A stretch of 64,000 bases of DNA, from NCBI GenBank assembly GCA_033002965.1, contig JAURVB010004843.1:39818-103817 (forward strand). Direction: 5' to 3'. Numbering within the stretch: position 1 is the stretch's first letter; each line of letters opens with the position of its first letter. This document shows positions 37,002 to 49,791 of the stretch, one piece after another. The position numbers and the translations under genes were made by a program. Below the pieces are notes generated by a model. That model made no database searches, was not told where the DNA came from, and worked only from the letters and a program-made list of their open reading frames with translations. This stretch comes from Piper betle (taxonomy: Eukaryota; Streptophyta; Magnoliopsida; Piperales; Piperaceae).

Positions 37002-37124
37002 ATGACAACCAACTTCTTCTTCCTCATAACCATCCTTTTATTATTGCTTCCTGGGATCGCCCACTTCAATCCTCACTTAACTACTGTCGTTATTCTTTCA
37101 CAAGTAGACTTTTGCATTTTGTGA
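37002..37124 (+). CDS. Possible short secreted-peptide ORF or gene relic
   Basis: ATG at 37002 opens a 40-residue frame with a strong signal-peptide pattern (MTTNFFFLITILLLLLPGIA). It ends soon after, LSQVDFCIL then stop. A TATTTAA motif lies about 70 bases upstream (near 36931), and a C/T-rich leader precedes the ATG, as in a real plant transcript. Either it is a tiny secreted peptide or, more likely, the first exon or truncated start of a larger gene whose downstream part is decayed. Downstream segments near 37730 and 38240 have short gene-like frames, but I cannot join them. No family recognised. Confidence 0.3.
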   Translation: MTTNFFFLITILLLLLPGIAHFNPHLTTVVILSQVDFCIL

Positions 37125-40100
37125 AAATAGAAATTGCATTTCACACTTCATATGTACATAATAATGTCTACTCCAGATCAAAGCCAGATTAGTACTTAGA
37201 ATTTTCACTTTCAAGAACAAGGGCATGATCACAAGCCCTCCACCTCCCTCTACAGTGAGGCGACCATCATGTAATGTGCAACAATTCTGTTCCTATAAAT
37301 ATTTAGCTCTTTTGCTGCTCCTACAGTTAATTGAATTTCATGTATGTTGCCAAAGCTTAGAGCTAGCTGTTACTGGTCCACTTTGCATGAGATAGATCTA
37401 AAGAAAATCTGGTATAGTGGTCACCCTTTGGTCCTCCTCATTATTGAGCATGCTATCGTCCCTTTCACTAAAGGAGTTGACTCTTGCCCGCCCAACGGGT
37501 GGTATATATCCCCTGGATTTGTCCCTTTCATCTACAATCCACAAGTTCTAATAGTAGATGACTATATATATGTTCATAGTATACTGTACGTACAAGAAAA
37601 TACTGTAAGCAGATTAACTACTCCAAAATCACTTATCATGTGTAATAATCTTGATCAGATAGTCTGACCTTAGCTTATAGTTTTATAACTTAAGACTCTA
37701 CAGATATTTCATTAGACTGGCGTCACCGCCGAAGTGTTTGTCGGAAATGGTCCATCTAGCCCACTAATATTTATTTCAACAGAGCTAGGCAAGGCATGCG
37801 TGTACGTATTGCCCTTCTGGACTCAGAAATAAAAAGCATCCACTGACAAGTCGCTACCAGCTTAATTCCACAATTGACCTTACTCCACTATTGAATCTCG
37901 CGTAGAAGTCCTGCCAGCGTATGGAAGATGAAAACAAGCTGGGGAGAAACAGTGCAGGCGGAGCCTAACAAATTATGCCAGGCGAGGGACGTTGTGGATT
38001 GGAAGGGAAAGAGCCATATGCATATCACGAGATCAATGGTTCGCATTTAACTGCTTCATTCCATACACTAGTAGGTTCTGCTCAGAAAATGAAACATGAT
38101 CTGGGTCGTGGGTGGTCCAATGTATGACACAGTTTCTATCGCTAGCTCTGCACACCTTTCTCATATACCTTCTATGCCTTCCCCCCAGCTCAATTATCAA
38201 TTTCAAAAGGACCAAACTACGTAAATCATGCCCCATGTTTTACAAGTGGGAGAAAACGGCTCCTTCCTAACCTACTGGAGGCTACGGACCACTTGGGCGC
38301 TCTTCAACCACCTCGGAATGTTGCCAAACATGATCAATATATCCTAAACCTCTGATCCCAGCTTTCTCGATTCCATGCTTCCTTGGTAGCTGCACGTTTC
38401 AGTATGATTACAATGGAACTTTCATGTAAAGATTTAGAAATAAACTGCAGAGTTTGTCTCATGGATCATGTCTGCTACTCAGTATGCTGACGTTTGATAA
38501 GCACGAATCTTTTATTTTTTATATATCCTTGCACAAAAAGGAACACTTAGTCCTCTTGCTAACTTACACCTTTATTCTTACGTGTGTCACTTCCAAGATA
38601 GCAGACCAGACTAATTTTGCGTGGGAAAAAAAATTTGGGCAGGTAGGATTTTTCATTTTTTCAAAGGCGGATAAGATACCATTCCATCTTTCCTTTTACT
38701 GGCCAAAGCAATAATACTTGCCATTAAAAATAGGGAACTCGAAGCTTGTGTGGATTAGAAGACGAGAAAGCAACTAGTCATGAGCTCAACATGTGTCCAG
38801 GGTTCAGTTGCAGAGGTAGCGAATGCTACAGAGATCATCAAAAGATGCTTCAACAGGGCTGAGAAGCCATGAATGAGAACAACCCATTAACTTATATTAG
38901 GTTTCATGCCCCTCACCATTTTTCTTTTTTTTTCTCAACTCTTTTTGAGCCTGGTGAAAGAGCCCTATTATATATAAGGACCAGTCAGATGTCCCGTGAG
39001 TTACATGGCCAATGATTGGAAGTTGGGACCCAACCATTAACATTATTGGCTCTACACTAAATACAGCTTCCAACACTCTATCAAGCAGTAATGGCAGCAC
39101 TGCTTTCTGCCACCTTTGTCTAGCTTATGTTGCTTCAACAGTTTTGTATTAACCAGCTTTAATGGCTGCTTCTTATCAATATGTGTCGGCCACATTGCTG
39201 CGAGGCCTTAATTAGAGGCTTCCTTTTTCTTACCCTAATTAAATTGTACTGCATGCTGCTCAATGCTGAAAAAACTTTGGCACTATGAAAATTGATTTAC
39301 CAAGCACAAGTCGATCTGTGTTATAAAATATTTGTATACTGTTATTTAATTTTTTTTTTAAGCATACCAGCTTTGTTTCTCACTCTTTCCTCCTTTAAAA
39401 ATGCCTTTCCTGTCCCTTCTCGACGTATATTATTAATCCATAATTACGCCAAGTAAGTATCTACATTTTGGTAATTTGCCCCACATAAAAAATTTCTTTT
39501 TCTTTTGGATATCATTGTTAGAAATGGAAACTGCAAAATAAGGAATGGAAATAATACTAAATGCCTTCCCTTGGGATTCCATAGCTACAAAGAAGCAGTA
39601 CTCTACTACTCTTGTCCTTGTGCAGCTAGTTTTTATTGCTTAGGATAAGATTCTTGCGAGGAGGGAGCTTGGCACCTTCCAAGGGAAAGGTTAATAGACT
39701 GGGTAAGGTGTAGGACCTGCAAAAGGCTCATTCTGTTTGGAATGTTCAGAACAGATGGAATTAAATGATTCAGATGCTAAGTATGCTCCTGAACTGCCTT
39801 TACACTCCTTGTAGCATGCTTTGATTAACTTTATCAGCCCCAAGTATATAAAAACCTAAATGCATGTGGGTTAGCCAAGAATGCAACCCAAAAACGAAAA
39901 AATGCAATTTCTTATATATGACAGTACCATATAAAAAGACTAATTTCGAACCATTTTGATTACAAAATCTAAGCCAAAGTTGGGATTGTAATCATATTAA
40001 GGTACTAGGCTTTTCAGTCCATGATGGGAAGGAATGGTTTTCTTCCTAGGGTGTGATATAGGAAAATGATGTTGCATCTTGTAGATTTTACATGGGAGTA

Positions 40101-43100
40101 GAAGTGGCCTCATATTTCATCAATAAAGAACCTTCACACTTTAGCAAAAACAAAGGATTATATGGCTGTTAAGGAAGAACATTTATATATGGTCCCCCAG
40201 CTACAAGGATGTTGTGGCCTGCAGGAACTCAATGAAAATTGCTGGAACACTCATGTGTATGTCTAGGGACCATTTTTTAGGGATTCATAAAAAGAACTCA
40301 ACATATTGTGATGAGAAGAAGTTTAGGGTCATATCTTATATGTGAATCAAAGTTAGAACAATTAATATATAGATAGGGCACTAAAGCTGAATGAATGGTC
40401 AGTTCAATTGAACAGACTGGAAAGCTATGAATTAAGTTGAATTTTACTTGACTGATCAAGCACAAGGTCGTGTTCCATGGCTCAAAAAATGAGTTATCAT
40501 TAAATATTCACTTCAGAACTAATTAATCAACTGGATTAAAAACAAGAGGATATAATTATCTGTCTGACATATAGATTGTATTTACAATTTTCCTGGAAAC
40601 TACAAATTAGATAGTGATTTGGAACAAAAAAATTCATTGAAGCTTGAGTCCAGTTCAAACAACCTCGTTTGTTTAAAAAAAATTATTAGCATTAATAAAT
40701 TTTTTAAAATTCGGCACTAAATCCATGTTTCCTAGTAAAATGTATCGATGCTAAAGTTGGTCACTTACTGTTTGGATCACTTATTTCTAATATATGATTG
40801 ACGATTATATATATATATATATATATATTTAAAGTTAAATTTCAAAAAATTAAATCAAGCATTCAAATGTTAGAGTCTTCATCCCATTAAACCTGCTAAC
40901 TACTGCAATTATTTTAAATCCAATGTAATCAAATGTTTTCGTTTATTAGCTTATAGACGTTAAATATAACTTCTATTAATTAACTTGTTCATTATTGACA
41001 TAAATTAAGTATGCTTTTTTTATATATATTTATATGTTTTGTTAGAAATTGCTGCAAGCTCCACCAATTGATAATATATATAATTAAATGAACTAGCTAT
41101 AATCAAACTAAAAAACCACCAATTTATTTGACCAATCTACCACCAAGCTGCTGGTTATATGTGAGCAATGTAAGCTGATTATTCCTATGCATCTTGTAGT
41201 TCAACAAATTACATATATGTTTAATTATTTTTTTAAAAAAGAATTGTAAGTTTGATGATTGTTGGCCTATATTATTTTTAGAAAGGAAAAAACTATGCTG
41301 CTAATTATTAAAATTATAAGCCGGTTTCTCAAGCATTGTTAATCCTTACACAAGGTATGACATCAGGTATCCGCCAATAATAAATTATCATATGTGTGTG
41401 TGTATATATATATATATAATTAATTAATTAAATAATTTCAAGTGTCAAAGTCAATATTATCTATTAATTTGATATATCTTTTTGTTTGTTAGATTGAAAA
41501 GTTGATACATATGACTTTTAGTTAGCCTATAATTGGCTACAAGTCGACTTCACTCTATAGTCTACTAAGTCGACGTTATAAGCATGATGTTTTAATTACT
41601 TTCAACTTTGGAAAATAAATTTAATTGGATTTGATTTTCTTTTTCTCTTATGCAGTGTTTATTTTTGAGCTTTGGACTATAAAATAATTTTTTAAAAAAT
41701 GTAAGGGTTATCCACATTTAAAATACTATAGTTTTAAGGGATATGTATATGTAGGCACTACAAATGAAATTAAGTTTTCTCAACAATTCAATAAACCTAA
41801 AATATATTATAAAATTGTGTAGAAAAGTGGGGTGACAAAAAAATGGGTGGCAAAAAATTATCCACGGTTTTAGGCATAGAGAAAAGTGAAAAAAATAATA
41901 CATGCTTGTTTATAAACATAGAGATAATCGTGGAGAAAGTATGGCAAATGTGAAACTTTGATCTGAGCTTTTTTTGAAGGATGAAGAAAAATGATTTTTT
42001 TTAGTGAAGAGGAGGCATCAAAAGCAAACTAAATTAAGCTATTAATTTGGGAAAGCTAGCTAGTCGTAGAAACTAGAAATCAACAAAAATAAACAAATCA
42101 AACAAAATGTATATGAAAAGACACATTTGTTAGCGTTTGATTAGCATAATTACAAACTCTGGCAAATATTGTTGGAGTTAATACCCAATAAGGAGTCATA
42201 AGCCGATCTATGAATGTAACCTAAGTAATTTAAAAAGTTAATTAAGTAGCTAAGCTGTTAAAGAAAGGCCAAATTATAATTTGCATCAACATATAATCCA
42301 TCATACCGGACTGATCAAACCAACCGAACCAAGAGTAAAGAATATGAAACAATGTGAATTGCAAACCACAGAAAACATGACAGGAAAACTTATTGATAAA
42401 GGTAACAGTCATACACCTAGTTATCTCTAATTAAGAATTAGTATCTATACTTTTCATGTTATACAAAGCCAAATATATAGTGGCTATTCATTAACTGAAC
42501 TAAGCGGCCAAATCCCAATTAAACAAGCTATACGTAAAGACAAAATGCCATTTTACTCTGATAATTTATTTAATTGCATGTTTGTTTAGTTTAAAATATA
42601 GACTATACTTAGCAAATGGCATGCAGGAGTTGATGGAATATTACAACAGTTCATAGCATTACAACATGACATGGCTGAATGATCAGTTATCCTATATATG
42701 AACCGAGCGATTACAACATGACAAGGTAACTAATATTTGCCCGTATACGAAAAATGGTAACATTTTCCTAACAATTCAGTTGCTTTTAGCATTGCTTATG
42801 GAATATAATTTAGTGTTAACTGTAGGCAAATGCTGAGAATGGTCTGTTTGTAAAGAGTTATGCTAAAATACTCTTATATATTAGTGCGAGTATATCAACA
42901 ATATAAGTGGTATATTTATCTAGCTCAACTTTCATTCTCCATCTATTACCTAATAGATCCCAAACACTAAACCAAGTGACATTGGGTTTGTTTTCTGGAT
43001 GGAGATTTTTAACATGGAGAAGTGAAGAAGTAGCAAATGAAATGAACAAAATATCAATCAGCCACATACTATATACGTTGTTCAACTAATTACTAAACGT

Positions 43101-43882
43101 GACTTCTAAGTAACATGATCAAATTGTCATTAGATAACAGGTTCCTTCTTTAATTCTAACATACCACTAATATACAATACAAACATGGAATGCTTAAAAG
43201 AAAAGTCTGCAGTTCTGACTAGTTCAATATAACTATTGTGAAGCTCGCTTATTTCAATGTTCAAGACTGTTCTAATTACTTCAAGAGAACATTTTTTTTT
43301 ACCAAAAGGACTGCCTCTGACAGGCAACAATAGAAAGGGTTAATAATACAGCAAAGCCGTATGAAATGTCAGCTTATATATAATAATTTCACCAACCAGA
43401 TCAGAGAAGGGAGATGATGATTGATGCATACTTTCAAGAACTAGAAAGCTTGATTAGAAACAACATACAATGGATTAGCAGGTAAGATATCTGACTTATA
43501 TTGTTTCCTCACCAGATATCACTTAGGTCAGACTCTCAACAGCTGGGCAATCACATGTTACCTTGGCTTCTTTAAGTGATCAAATGCCAATGATAAAATG
43601 AGGCATCAATTCAATTGGCATGCAATTAAAGATATCTAATCACTGTAGCAGCTTTCTTGAGCTAGCCCCCCTCCCCCTTCAACAAGATAAGCTCAACAAA
43701 ATAGAAGCAAAAACCCAATATTCTATTTGCTCAATGTTTACAAACTTGATCCATTAATTAACTAACCATCTTCATAATTTTCTAAATCAAACTTAACTGT
43801 ATGATATTGATGCCCAAGTAAAATACTGAACCTTATTAATTCAAACCATTCCACAATTATTAACCAACCCCTCTGCATTTCA
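37125..43882. other. Intergenic DNA, no supported gene
   Basis: Mostly AT-rich. Contains an AT microsatellite near 40805-40828 and a CACTA-like fragment at 41755-41950. Short GC-richer patches at 37680-38400 might be remains of coding sequence, but stops interrupt every frame. Confidence 0.35.
41755..41950. mobile_element. CACTA-like MITE fragment
   Basis: Begins CACTACAAATGAAATTAAG, a CACTA-type terminus. It includes ATCCACGGTTTTAGGC at about 41862, the same motif that repeats at the end of the larger CACTA-like element at 31030-31321. No coding sequence. The right end is uncertain. Confidence 0.45.
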
Positions 43883-44946
43883 TCAAATATCAAAATTCAA
43901 GCATGAAGATTGTTTCTCCTTTCTTGGTACCTCCCTGGCCGATGAAGAAGACGATGGCGTCGGCGTCTCCCCACCATTGTAGAGCTCAAGATCTAGCCCC
44001 GGACGTTGTCGTTCATTCGATTCTTGATCAGGGCAGTCTAGGTTAACCCCGAAGAGCCGAAACCTCTTCCCCGCCTTCGACACCGCTGCCGTATGAGCCA
44101 CCGGCACCGACTGGAACACGATGGGAAGGCCGCCGCCTCCGTCGCCGCCGCCCTCCGGAGCTGCTCCGGGCATGCGGAGGTTGTAGAGGGAGCCCTGCGG
44201 CGACACCACGGCGGCGCCGTACCCGTAATTGAGCTGGGGGTGGACGTGGTGCAGGTGGGTGATCGCCGGCGCCATCGTTGGGAAGAAGAGGCGCCCCCAC
44301 GGCGCCTGACGGTGCTGCGGCAGAGCCGGCTGGCCTCGGGACGTCGGGTTGAGGAAAGGGCGGCGCTTCCAGTCGATAAAAAGGCGGTCGTGTTGGAGGC
44401 CGAGGCCGCGCTCGAAGGTGACAATGTCGCCGGCGTCGAGCTTCTTGTCCTTCACGAACCGGCTCCACCCCTTGGTCATGACGTAGCTCTGGCTGCTGTT
44501 CCAGTAGGAGTACCGAAACCGCCATTGCTTGCCGGCGCGGTCCTCGAAACTGAGCAGCAGGCCCTTCTCGTTCGCCGACGAGTCCAAGGGGAAGTACTTC
44601 TCTGCGTGCTGCTTGGGGATGACCAGCCGGTTGAGCTTCCCGACGTCGCTCGGCGTCACCACCTTGTCGAACATGTGCTCCTTCTGCACCACCGCCGCCG
44701 CCGCCGCCTGCGATGATCTTGAGGGGTCTCGGATGTCGCCGGCGGGGGCGAGGAGCTGGTGGTAGCTTGGGGAGGGGATTGGGAAGGGACCAGGGGGATC
44801 ATGTTATGGCCACTGCCCAATTCTTGGCTGTCATCATGAGTAATTGGCTCTATTATCACTACCTTTTGCTGCTCTTTTTGTTCTTGAATATGATCCTCTT
44901 CTCCCTCGCCGTACTCATCATTATCTCTATCTTCCACAAAAGACAT
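43883..44946 (-). CDS. B3-domain transcription factor, NGATHA-like repressor
   Basis: Plant B3 DNA-binding protein of the RAV/NGATHA group, which represses growth genes in leaves and flowers. The B3 domain runs from [20 protein letters not shown] through [20 protein letters not shown] and [12 protein letters not shown] to [11 protein letters not shown]. Near the C-terminus is the repression motif RLFGVNL; an acidic/Ser-rich tail ends NFDI. The B3 frame is open from about 44810 but has no good ATG before the domain itself. An acidic N-terminus ([18 protein letters not shown]) typical of monocot homologues lies in a different frame, starting at 44946. A GTAGTG...CACCAG intron of 107 bases (44862-44756) joins both frames exactly (exons 44946-44863 and 44755-43883; 318 residues). 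The alternative is a frameshifting indel. A TATA-like motif lies near 45011. Confidence 0.82.
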
Positions 44947-46054
44947 TACTCTCGATCGACAATCTATCTACCTCAAACTTTCACCCCCAGGAGATTGGCA
45001 ATGTGGACATACATATATACAGGAGGAATGTTGAATTGGGGATTGGAAGGTTGTGAAATTCCCAGCTTGGGAAAATCTTGAAGAGAATCAAAGAGGACCG
45101 GATGAATTGGAGGGGAGGGAAAGATGAATTGGATCCAGAAAGAGGGGTGGTCGGTGACTATGCTTTGTTTGACTTACAAGTGTGGGTGGTGGTCTCAAAA
45201 TTAGACAACTCCCCTCAACTTAATTCCTCACCACTCTCCAATCTTCAAACAAACTACGCATGCTATATACCACAGTAAGGAAGCAGATTTTGGATGATTA
45301 TGATCATGAGAGGATTTGGGATGAAGGGCATGTAGAGGTGGAGACAAGAGGGGAAGATGATATCATCAAGAGGAAGGGGGAAGCTGAAGGGCAGAGAAGG
45401 GAAGGGAGCTTTATATTATCGCAAGTAGGACCCTGTGAATTGTCTGGTATTGCTCATGTGAACTTGTCCTTTTCAACATTTGGGTATTTATATATGATAT
45501 TTGTTTGTTGGGTTTGTGATAAGCCCCAGTGGCCAGTTGTTGATGGGGAGGAGGGACCAATTTGAGATACAGGGGGAAAGATAATCACAATCTTCTGGGC
45601 GTAGTTATTTATTAGAGGAGAGGGAAAAGGTTGGGGAGAATACAGAAAAGGTTGGGGTGGGGGGTTGTATTATGGCTTTTTGACTTTTGGGTACATACAA
45701 CCCATCAAGATTTCCTTCCTTCTGTATCATTTTCTTTTCTACTTAGATATCAATTCTGGACTTAGATTGGACACAAGGGTGGGAAAATATGTTTGCGAGA
45801 TGAGTTCTCTTGTCAACGTCTTCTCCACCGGACCATTCGCTTTAATTCCCCACCATGGACATATAGTTTTTAGATATCCATATTTTTTATATTGGAAAAA
45901 ATTAGTATTCGGTCAAGTTTGTATACGTGACAGTAAAAATAAATATTTAATTACACTAGAAAACTTGTTTCGAATTTGGAGTTTGAGTTTCACAGAGGAT
46001 ACCATATTTCAACGTCCTACTGATCTAAAGCATATGGCTTTTGCTCTTGGAAGC

Positions 46055-46088
<34 letters not shown>

Positions 46089-47640
46089 GCGTGGCAGTGA
46101 ACTAATTAAGGAGAAGCCTCCCAAACGTCACTCTCAATATCTTAGCCACCCTCTTCTAGCCAAGCTCTGCTTGAACCGAGCATGACTCATAACATAGCTC
46201 CAGAATTGAGTGGTCTCCCTATCATCCAATGGAAGTTCCAATACGCCTTAGAAACACTCCCCATGTGAGACAATGAAATGGTTCTATATATATATATATA
46301 TGATCCCAGGCCTCCCATAAACATATCTCCCACCTTGATTAATTAGCTCTTAAGTAGTCAGCGTTCACATTAGATTATTGTCCAATACAGCAAAGGTTTA
46401 ATTTAATACCAACATGGTCTCTCGTGAAATCATCACTGGCGTCACCTTCTAAACCTGCCTGACGTTTTGATATTGGTTTAACCAAAACATGAGATTAGTT
46501 TTATGCTTTTGATTCTTCTCTAAACCACTTCAGATTAGTTAGACAGCTCCCCTCCCATTTTGTTATTCAACTTGCTGTCCTTGCTGCCCACATCCCAATA
46601 CTAGAAGCACTACATGCATGCCCAGGGTTTTCTATATATAGTTTTATATGAGTAATGCTTCATAATACAGGCCGGGTGGATGAATATCGGCCAATGCGAA
46701 TCTGAATCAAAGCATTGAGATAAGAAATTATGTGGAACTTATTTTACACGAAGTATAAATTCGGTGGTCCCTATATATAACTTTTTGCATACACATGATG
46801 CTATCTATATGCATTAAAAAGCTGCATCTGGTTTCCAGCTATTCTTCTTGAGGAAGTGTGTATGAACAAATTAAGTTATCACGATCGAGACAATAACATC
46901 CGGTTTCTCGCAAACGCAACGGCCATGGCAGCTTCATTCGCTCACATGTTGAAGTTGTGAGAGGAGAGGTGGTAACCTGTGTCCAAATTACATATCTGTG
47001 AACGGGGTTTGATGCAGTTCCTAGCTTTTCTTCATGTCCATGATCGCCTTGGCCAGGGTCCTATGAAACTTCTTCCTCACTTGTCTGAATACAATGGTTG
47101 GTCAGAGGCATAATAAATAAATTAAGTAAACGAAAGTAATAACTAATTGAGTGAAGATATATAATACAATTACGTATAATATTATAGAGTTCCATTTTCA
47201 CATGATCGGTTGATTTTGTTGATAGGAATTGATATGACGTGGTCCTACTTAGTTAGCATCCTCTCTTTCTTCTTGTTTGATTGTTTGATTTTTTATCTCT
47301 TTGTTTTTGGCTGCTTTCACCTTTCACCTTTATATGTATTTGAGTTGATTTCTTTGTTGACGCATATATACCTGATTATTTTCATGAGTGGAGCATAATA
47401 GGATCGGTGATCCTGATCAGAGATATGAAAAAATTAATCAACTAACTCTCAGGCGCTCGTCGATCTCTCCTAAAGATCACCATTTGCCTCAAGACCTTTA
47501 GGAGGATATATGTTGAATTCAACATGCCCTAATTGATAAACACCTAAATCTTCTATCCAACTGTCCTTATTAAACATGCCCTAATTCGAATAAGACTGTT
47601 AAGTTACATCATCATATAAATGGTCTAGGTTATTTTTCAA
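44947..47640. other. Intergenic DNA upstream of the B3 gene
   Basis: The first ~500 bases should include the B3 promoter. AT-rich afterwards, with an AT/AC microsatellite at about 46054-46089. No gene or RNA supported. Confidence 0.4.
46054..46089. repeat. (AT)n(AC)n microsatellite
   Basis: Compound dinucleotide repeat: alternating AT followed by ACACACAC. Confidence 0.9.
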
Positions 47641-47641
47641 G

Positions 47642-48850
47642 GACTGGAAAAAAGTGATTTTGTCACCGCAGGAAGCCTCAAATCCCATTACATACTAATT
47701 TATCGAAGGATTCTGCCACGGGCTGAACAAATAGTTTTATCGTGGAAAACCTTGACAAAATTATTTGTCACAATCATTTGACACAACAGCAGCTGTAACA
47801 AATTTGCTTCAAGTTTTTTATCGAGGACAGCAGCCGTAACCAATTTTGCCAACATAATTAATCATAAAAATCATGTAAAAACAAGTGACAAGTTTCTAAA
47901 CGCGAACGTCCACGGAGGAAAGGTAATTACAATATACATGCAAAGATATACTTGAAGTAATTATGTGCAATATGTCATGTGAAGTAGTACATTGACCTTT
48001 ATAAGCAATGCATCATCGAGAGCTTTAATATAAGGAGGTTATCCATCAAGGTAACAACTTTGTAGGTTAGAAAACAGCTTGATAAAAGGTTGTCTGTCTA
48101 GTCATTTGGACTTCATGATATGAGTAGATTAGTCCTCTCTCTCGGTGGTTGCTGCCGGCCAGCCAGACCAAACTCACAAGCAAAGTCCATCCCACATCCG
48201 ATGAACACATGACCACGTATAAATTATAAATGAAGATGTCACAATTTTAATTAATTTGTTGTGTGGAGTCTATCATGTGCAGAGAGTCTTCTGACCATGA
48301 ACGCAATATATAATAGAGCCACTTTAATATGTCACTGTAATACATATAGTTCTTGCCTAATTTTTCTATAGAATGATATCATTCCTTCTTTAGGATGATC
48401 TGGAGATTTCTTGATTAGACATGACTGCCGCATCTTTGATGATGCAGACTATGTAGCGTGCTTATACAATAAATAATCTACCTCTTGATTAATAAACGAA
48501 GACAAAGAGTTCCTCCTACCGAGTACAACGTTCAACAGCCGCAACATTCTCGCATTGTATCAGTCGCCAACTAATGGCTTCAATTTTTCAACTATTTTAA
48601 TTAATCGTTCGAGATTTTGTACACATTTATGCAAAATGGTCAATTATTATTTATTACTTGTTTCAAGGTCCGAAAAAGTGTCTTCTTGTTTTTCAATTTA
48701 TTATAAAAAATATACCATCAACGACAACAAAACTTTAATTGATGCAAAAATTATTTGAATAAAATCCTTGTGGGGATGCTTTATTTATTGACAAATTTAG
48801 AATTTTATAACAAATTTGCTGTCACTTTGTCTATATATTTTCTTATAATG
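47642..48850. mobile_element. Possible CACTA-type non-autonomous element
   Basis: The left side reads CTGGAAAAAAGTGATTTTGTCACC. The right side, inverted, reads CATTATAAGAAAATATATAG then ACAAAGTGAC, close to the CACTATAAGAAAA ends of CACTA elements. TTGTCAC/TGACAAA motifs recur inside near the left end. The two termini match only loosely, so they may belong to separate relics. Confidence 0.3.
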
Positions 48851-49120
48851 ATCTCCGAATTGGTGTCATCAATCACTTGCATCTGCCTACACTACAAATA
48901 TATGCTCAAGAAATTATTTGAGTGAAAATTACATGAGTGATCCTCAAGTGTTTATGTCCACACAGGAATATTTATATCGTTTCTGCAGAGTTTTTAATAC
49001 GTTTGAATAGTTTTTGATCATAACCGATATTACCCCTACGCATATCGACTTGTTGACAAATACTCATAATTTGCTAAGTTTTTCTTGTCAAAACCATCAT
49101 TTGCAAACTTAAACTGTACG

Positions 49121-49266
49121 GTACAAGAAAACATGACAACAATGACGATAAAACTCACATAGAAAATTTGAAAAAATAAAATTTGTGACGATGTTAGTTT
49201 ATAAAAAATATGGAAATTTAGTGATAAATTAATTTATTGCCATTTATGTCATGTTTTCTTCTAGTA
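49121..49266. mobile_element. CACTA-type MITE, ~146 bp
   Basis: The left end reads GTACAAGAAAACATGACAAC. The right end, inverted, reads CTAGAAGAAAACATGACATA. About 26 of 32 terminal bases match, and the ends are CACTA-like (TACTAGAAGAAAA). No coding capacity. It lies 10 bases from a hAT-like MITE. Confidence 0.65.
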
Positions 49267-49276
49267 TTGTCTGCTA

Positions 49277-49783
49277 TAGAGGTGCTCATTGGGTGCGTCG
49301 AGTTAAGTTTTGTTGGCTCATTTCATTTTGAGTTCGAGTCAAAGTTAGTAAGTACTCAAGTTGATTTGAGTTTGAGCAAGTTTAATTCATATTTATTGAT
49401 GCTCTTTTTTAGTATAACATATACTAAAATTTTATTTATAATTAAAATATCTCAACTTTGATATATTTATGCATAAAAGATGATTTAATTATACATAATT
49501 TTTTTAAAAATTTGTTATCATATAATGATATTTGTTATCATATAATTAGAATTTTTTAAATTTGTTATCATATAATGATATTTCATAATTTAGTTATATT
49601 TAAATAAAAAATATTACATGAGTATGATCAAAAATATTATTCCTTATATAAAATATCGAATTCTAAGTCGAGTCGAGTCGAGTTGAGCAAGTACAAGTCC
49701 AATCTCGGCTTGTTAAATATTGATTTAAGTTTCGAGTTGAGTACTGAGTCAAATCGAGTTTAATCAAACTTTGAACAACCCTA
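49277..49783. mobile_element. hAT-like MITE, ~507 bp, with degenerate 8-bp target duplication
   Basis: Starts TAGAGGTGCTCA and ends with the inverse of TAGGGTTGTTCAAA, the TAGRGGTG-type terminus of a common plant hAT group. Flanks GTCTGCTA (49269-49276) and GTCTTCTC (49784-49791) match at 6 of 8 positions, consistent with an aged 8-bp target-site duplication. The interior has GTCGAGTCGAGTCGAG and other CTCGGCTTG motifs. No open frame. Confidence 0.6.
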
Positions 49784-49791
49784 GTCTTCTC

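Noticed and set aside
37344..37667. 107-codon plus-strand frame downstream of the signal-peptide ORF
   Set aside because: No family resemblance, AT-rich second half and no convincing splice link to 37002-37124.
43641..43675. miR396-like word (AGCTTTCTTGA)
   Set aside because: Only about 11 bases match mature miR396, and no complementary arm is present within ~150 bases, so no precursor hairpin.
44093..44716. 207-codon plus-strand frame
   Set aside because: It is the antisense shadow of the GC-rich B3 coding sequence.
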